From: Prunella strophiata
Taxonomy: Eukaryota; Chordata; Aves; Passeriformes; Prunellidae
Assembly: GCA_036583965.1 (NCBI GenBank)
Contig: JAZBQD010000014.1
Span: forward strand, 682,001-746,000
DNA length: 64,000 nucleotides
Direction of reading: 5' to 3'
The position numbers and the translations under genes are program-made. The number at the start of each line of letters is the position of its first letter. Position 1 is the first letter of the stretch. Positions 61,151 to 64,000 of the stretch are shown here, in pieces. The notes beneath the pieces are model-generated. The model had not been told where the DNA came from, made no database searches, and saw only the letters and a list, made by a program, of their open reading frames with translations.

Positions 61151-63603
61151 TCTTAGAAAATATAACTTCTTCTTTTAACAGCCTCTAACCCCCTTAAATT
61201 TTGTCTAAAAATACATATTACAACTTTATCCTATATATCCTTACTTGGGTGGGTAATTGTGCTGATGTAAGAATTTTTTTAAAGTAATTCTCTCTAATTC
61301 TGTTCAACATATAAAAGAAATAACAACAACAAAAATATTAGTTCCACACCACTACATGAAAGAAAGAAAATTAAAATGAGGTCAGGATAATAGAGTGCTA
61401 TTGAAGCAGAGACATAGTAATTGAAAAATACTTGCTTTGTGAATTCAAAAGCAACTATACCTCCTTTTTATGACTCCGAAATTACAATAATTAAATTTAT
61501 TCAAGACTGGGATAGAGACACACAAAGACAGAAAATAAAAGGAAAAGCTAGAGTTCACTCTTCTAGGAAAAACAAAGATGACCATACCTTAAATAATTCA
61601 AACTCCTTCTTTGGCATCAACAGCTATCAATTCACAAAGGATAGTTGCAATTAAAATAAATGCATACACATCCACTAGGAGTGAAGTTACCACCTCTAAG
61701 CAAATAAGCAGGTAAAAAAAAACTGAGGTAAAACATTTTTTCTGCATCTCTATCAACTGTATTCTCTGTTAAATACAGACATCACTCTTGGAACCCTGGA
61801 TGCTCACAATTTTAGACTTTCTGTGCTGACAGGCACTGACCCCCAGGAGAGCACTGCATTTGACCTGAGGCCATGGAGAAGGATTCCAAAATTAAATGAT
61901 AGAGCTGGGATTGTGGGTGTGGAGTTTGAATTGAAGTAAAATGGTGGAAAACTTAGAGTTTAAGGTTTTAGAATGCAGCAATACATATAAACAAGGTGGA
62001 GGTTCTAGGGTGGAGGCTGGTCCTTCTTCTTCACCTTCCTATTTCCCTTCTTCTCCTTCTCCTTCTTCTCCTTCTTCTCATCCACGGGTTTGGGTGGTTT
62101 TGTGTAATTGGATAAAAAAGTCCCCATTGCAGGCACGGGTGGTTGGTTATTGGGTTAAAAGTAAAAATAATTTAGGTGTCATTTCTTAACTGGATAGTTT
62201 ATCCTTAAAAGGCCTTGTAGAGAGAGAGATAGGGCTCCATTTTTAGTTTGTTAGAGTGAATAGCTGCAGAACTCATAGTTTGTGAGACTGTGACATGGAT
62301 AAGAACTAATAAACATCTGAGTCCCAACAAGAAATACCATCTCACACATTGAATCCCAACCCTGGCAAAAAGGAAGCAAAGACTCCCCACTACCACCTTC
62401 AGCCTCTGAATGTAAATTTTTTGTGCACACAGAGGAGGTTTTGCTCCCAGGATGGACAGTACCTGGATGGTGCGGGTGTAGGCAGGCTCCGGCCATCCCT
62501 GACCGCCTTCTGCGTTCCTCAGAGGATCCAAAATGTTGTTTGGCACAAAGCCTGTGCTGCCACTTTTGTTCTGAACCTTCCACCACTGCTTCCTGTCATC
62601 CAGAATCTGAAATAATTTGGTAAATTAATTACATGTCTTTTCTGACTTTCCTCCTGCCAGTACTTAGGCTGTGAATCATTTCAAAGCAAAACCACGGCTT
62701 TGCCAGGCTCTGCGCCTGCCAGCAGATCTTGCACAGATGTGTCCCTGAGAAACCCCTGTATCTTCCCTGATTCCCACCATCCTTAATTCCACATGGTTCT
62801 ACTGCCCTTTTCAAAATGGGGCTCTCAAGAAATAATATGTAAGTGTGTAATGGAGTTCTGTACAACCCAGGAATGTGCTGGATCAGGCAGTGGAACAAAA
62901 ACCAAATACTTGCACAGAGATGCTGCCATCTCTACAACCCACGTGCTGTTGACAAAAGGAATAAATAATTACTAATAACCCAAGTAAAGACACAAATTTG
63001 TGCTGGGGGAGCACAAATTTGGAGACACAACACTTCTTAGTAAACAGGGAATGGGAGCAGGTATGGCCTGGAGCAGTCAGAAGTCTGACTGCCTGCCCCA
63101 GATTCTCACACTCAGCATTTTCTCTCTGTGTTGCTCCCTCCCTTCCAAATGTATCTCACTTTTATGGTGCCACATCCTCATGGAAAGAACAGTCCTTCAC
63201 TATACTCTGTGTGTACACAGATAGTTATTTAAACACTACTTCATATTTGAAAGCAACACTAGAGAAGGTGGAAGGAACACACAAATGTATTTTGAGCACG
63301 GATCTCTACAGCACCCTTCCTAAGTCAGCAAAAATTGATGCAAAACAAATTAACTGAACTTTCCATACTGAGGCAGACAAGTCAAACACATTGAAGCAAA
63401 CATTAAGGAAAGCCACACTGTCCACAGGAAAGGTACCCTCAGCTCTGAGTAGCACCAGAAATTTGTGTGTTGTCTTTGCAAACAAAATTACCTCCACAAT
63501 CTCTTCTTTCATGACAGAAAGCTCACTGTTGTTTCTTGCCACGAATTCGTACTTGCATTTGGCGTATTTCTTGCTCGGTGCTTTATTGTGTGCTTCATAG
63601 TTT
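46878..63603 (-). CDS. EPS8: EPS8 (EGF receptor pathway substrate 8), 3' part, 6 coding exons
   Basis: Adaptor that caps and bundles actin filaments and, with ABI1 and SOS1, activates Rac; it works at stereocilia and microvillus tips, filopodia and other actin-rich protrusions. Exons, 5' to 3' on the minus strand: 63603-63492, 62606-62463, 54966-54705, 51083-50903, 49957-49828, 46991-46878. Phases agree at every join and no stop interrupts. They give 313 residues, roughly residue 510 to the end of the ~822-residue vertebrate protein: SH3 domain, proline-rich linker, actin-binding amphipathic helix, SAM/PNT-like helical bundle and C-terminal tail. The PTB domain and 5' exons lie beyond 64,000. 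The tail-to-tail arrangement with PTPRO matches the order of the two genes in mammals. Confidence 0.96.
46992..49827 (-). other. EPS8: EPS8 last intron
   Basis: A 2.8-kb intron with a 23-base A run (49090-49112). No gene or mobile element was recognised; the small open frames on both strands are unsupported. Confidence 0.75.
49828..49957 (-). CDS. EPS8: EPS8 exon: SAM/PNT-like helical bundle
   Basis: Reads [20 protein letters not shown], then [19 protein letters not shown] and SALE. This part of the C-terminal effector domain folds as a SAM/PNT-type bundle that binds actin filament sides. Acceptor cccag/gact, donor gag/gtatgg; 130 nt. Flanking phases fit. Confidence 0.96.
49958..50902 (-). 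other. EPS8: EPS8 intron dominated by an AT/TA tract
   Basis: A 945-bp intron, about two thirds of it alternating AT/TA simple sequence (50117-50757). Confidence 0.85.
50117..50757. repeat. AT/TA-rich compound microsatellite with (CA)n and (ATGC)n
   Basis: More than 600 bp of alternating TA, TATG and TATT motifs, including a (CA)n run (about 50694-50716) and a self-complementary ATGC run (about 50733-50757). It can form hairpins or cruciforms. Tyr/Ile-rich open frames across it are artefacts. It ends about 145 bases from the exon at 50903. Confidence 0.92.
50903..51083 (-). CDS. EPS8: EPS8 exon: actin-capping helix
   Basis: Reads [38 protein letters not shown] and [18 protein letters not shown]. 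The first segment is the amphipathic helix used for barbed-end capping; the rest leads into the bundle. Acceptor ctctag/gcag, donor ctgt/gtgagt; 181 nt, phase fits both sides. It is GC-rich, with several CpGs. Confidence 0.96.
51084..54704 (-). other. EPS8: EPS8 intron with a CR1 tail
   Basis: A 3.6-kb intron. It contains an 18-bp tandem duplication (CTCAAAACCTCTCCAGGG, 52356-52373 and 52379-52396) and a CR1 3' end (54262-54480). The rest is unremarkable. Confidence 0.8.
54262..54480 (+). mobile_element. CR1 LINE 3' end
   Basis: Shows GTTCTGGAGTGGTCTGCCC, CTGGATGTGGCACTCAGTG, TTGGACTCAATGATCC and CTTCCAACCTGGTC, then the terminal ATTCTGTGATT. About 220 bp, 5'-truncated, antisense to EPS8. 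Well preserved, so probably younger than the copy at 6968. Confidence 0.93.
54705..54966 (-). CDS. EPS8: EPS8 exon: proline-rich linker
   Basis: Reads [20 protein letters not shown] and continues through Pro/Val/Ala repeats to [27 protein letters not shown] and IPVD. This is the linker between the SH3 domain and the actin-binding region. An in-frame 12-nt repeat gives [12 protein letters not shown] (about 54849-54891), which I do not recall in mammalian EPS8. 262 nt, far more GC- and CpG-rich than its surroundings. Acceptor cttcag/aaac, donor gatc/gtaagt. The Ser-rich segment after the prolines is a likely phosphorylation region. Confidence 0.95.
57783..58193 (-). mobile_element. CR1 LINE 3' end
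   Basis: On this strand it begins with the reverse complement of the CR1 terminus (CACAGAAGGGTTTGGGTTGG, then GAGGGACC) and continues through CATCCAACCTGG and GGGCAACCTGTGCCAGG to CTCTCTCAGCCTTTCCTCAC. About 410 bp, same orientation as EPS8. The 58130-58193 end corresponds to the more 5' part of the CR1 tail. Confidence 0.95.
59041..59120. repeat. A-rich low-complexity tract
   Basis: Runs of A separated by single C or CC over 80 bases in an EPS8 intron. Confidence 0.9.
61117..61146. repeat. (A)30 homopolymer
   Basis: Thirty uninterrupted A bases. No LINE or processed-copy body was recognised directly upstream of it, so it is called a simple repeat rather than a tail. Confidence 0.9.
61822..62346 (+). 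mobile_element. Probable solo LTR, a different type, limits uncertain
   Basis: A block of about 525 bp with a TTCTCC-rich region (62020-62080), a GGATAAAAAAGTCC TATA-like element near 62110, a second one (CTTAAAAGG) near 62204, AATAAA near 62309 and TGTG/CACA candidate ends. This is the U3-R-U5 layout of a retroviral LTR. No convincing target duplication was found, so both the limits and the call are tentative. It ends about 115 bases from the EPS8 exon at 62463, on the opposite strand to that gene. Confidence 0.5.
62463..62606 (-). CDS. EPS8: EPS8 exon: SH3 domain, second half
   Basis: Reads [20 protein letters not shown], then [15 protein letters not shown] and PAYTRTIQ. The WW pair, the GFVPNNIL motif and the aspartate after it are SH3 landmarks; the EPS8-type SH3 prefers PxxDY ligands such as ABI1. 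144 nt, phase 0 on both sides. Acceptor tttcag/attc, donor cag/gtactg. Confidence 0.96.
62607..63491 (-). other. EPS8: EPS8 intron
   Basis: An 885-bp intron between the two SH3 exons; nothing recognised. Confidence 0.8.
63492..63603 (-). CDS. EPS8: EPS8 exon: SH3 domain, first half
   Basis: Reads (R)[20 protein letters not shown], then [17 protein letters not shown]. The ALYDF-like motif is KYEFVARN, and ELSV is the usual SH3 second strand. Acceptor ttgcag/aaac, donor gag/gtaatt. A cysteine stands in YAKCKYEF where I remember serine in mammals. It is the most 5' EPS8 exon in the window. Confidence 0.95.
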
Positions 63604-64000
63604 CTGCAAAGCAAAGATCAGGCTGTTGTTCAGTGAGACAGTCAAGCAGCTAAAAACACAAAATGCCCTCTTCGAATAACCTGCAAAACATTTTTTAAAA
63701 CCAAAACCTCTCAACCATAATGTGATGCTGTTGTAGATCTACCTATTCAAAATACACTGATTTAAGTGCCAAAAAATAAAGTACAAATAAAAGAAAATAA
63801 AGAGGTGGTTGAAATTCACAGACCTCAAGAACTGCTAATCTTTATAAGCTTCGCTGCTTGCAAGATGTATGATAACAACTGAGATTAGCAGGTGCTATTG
63901 TTTCAAAATAAACATGTACTCTATATTTAGGTTTTTTTCCTACAGAAGGTTAAACAGTCATTTGCCATATAAACAAATGACTATACTTAGGATATAATTG
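63604..64000 (-). other. EPS8: EPS8 intron, truncated by the window edge
   Basis: AT-rich intronic sequence; nothing recognised. Confidence 0.7.

Larger units (their letters stand above)
54967..62462 (-). other. EPS8: EPS8 intron with a CR1, A-rich tracts and a likely LTR
   Basis: A 7.5-kb AT-rich intron. It contains an antisense-to-plus CR1 tail (57783-58193), an A-rich tract (59041-59120), a 30-base A run (61117-61146) and a probable solo LTR (about 61822-62346). No exon was found in it. Confidence 0.8.

Overview
The window is bird nuclear DNA, most likely from a songbird (passerine). Two vertebrate genes run tail to tail in it, and the repeat load is avian: 5'-truncated CR1 LINE tails that end in the ATTCTGTG-type terminus, solo endogenous-retrovirus LTRs, and no recognisable mammalian-type SINE. 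I see no bacterial, phage, CRISPR or operon-like content, and no rRNA or tRNA gene. Assignments rest on reading translated exons and splice signals and comparing them with the PTPRO and EPS8 proteins as I remember them. No search was run.

Left part (1 to about 41,000, + strand): the 3' half of PTPRO, a receptor-type tyrosine phosphatase (GLEPP1, the R3 class). Seventeen coding exons can be placed with GT/AG borders and matching phases, with one exception. In order they encode the end of one fibronectin type III (FNIII) domain, two full FNIII domains each split over two exons, the transmembrane helix, a juxtamembrane region that includes an 84-nt in-frame cassette exon and a 36-nt micro-exon, and the single cytoplasmic PTP domain (pTyr-recognition loop, WPD loop, [10 protein letters not shown] signature, Q loop). 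The stop is at 38115-38117. A 3' UTR intron and a 3' UTR exon from about 39,582 follow. The exception is exon 31408-31543: it carries one extra A, which as written puts the reading frame out just before the WPD and catalytic exons.

Middle (about 41,000-45,700): intergenic DNA between the two 3' ends, with no gene seen.

Right part (about 45,700-64,000, - strand): the 3' part of EPS8, an actin capping/bundling and Rac-signalling adaptor. Six coding exons give the last 313 residues: the SH3 domain over two exons, a proline-rich linker exon, the actin-binding amphipathic helix, the SAM/PNT-like helical bundle and the C-terminal tail, with the stop at 46878-46880.

The two genes act in related settings (podocyte and neurite membranes, actin-rich protrusions), but they are convergent and nothing here suggests shared control. 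Introns hold the accessory content: one solo LTR with a perfect 6-bp target duplication, a related pair of solo LTRs in opposite orientation, a likely third LTR type, four CR1 tails, a 14-copy polypyrimidine decamer array beside a splice donor, a degenerate 10-bp minisatellite rich in TGACCT half-sites, a 640-bp AT/TA tract and several simple repeats. I did not find a new gene system. The frameshift, the TGACCT array and the LTR set deserve checking first.
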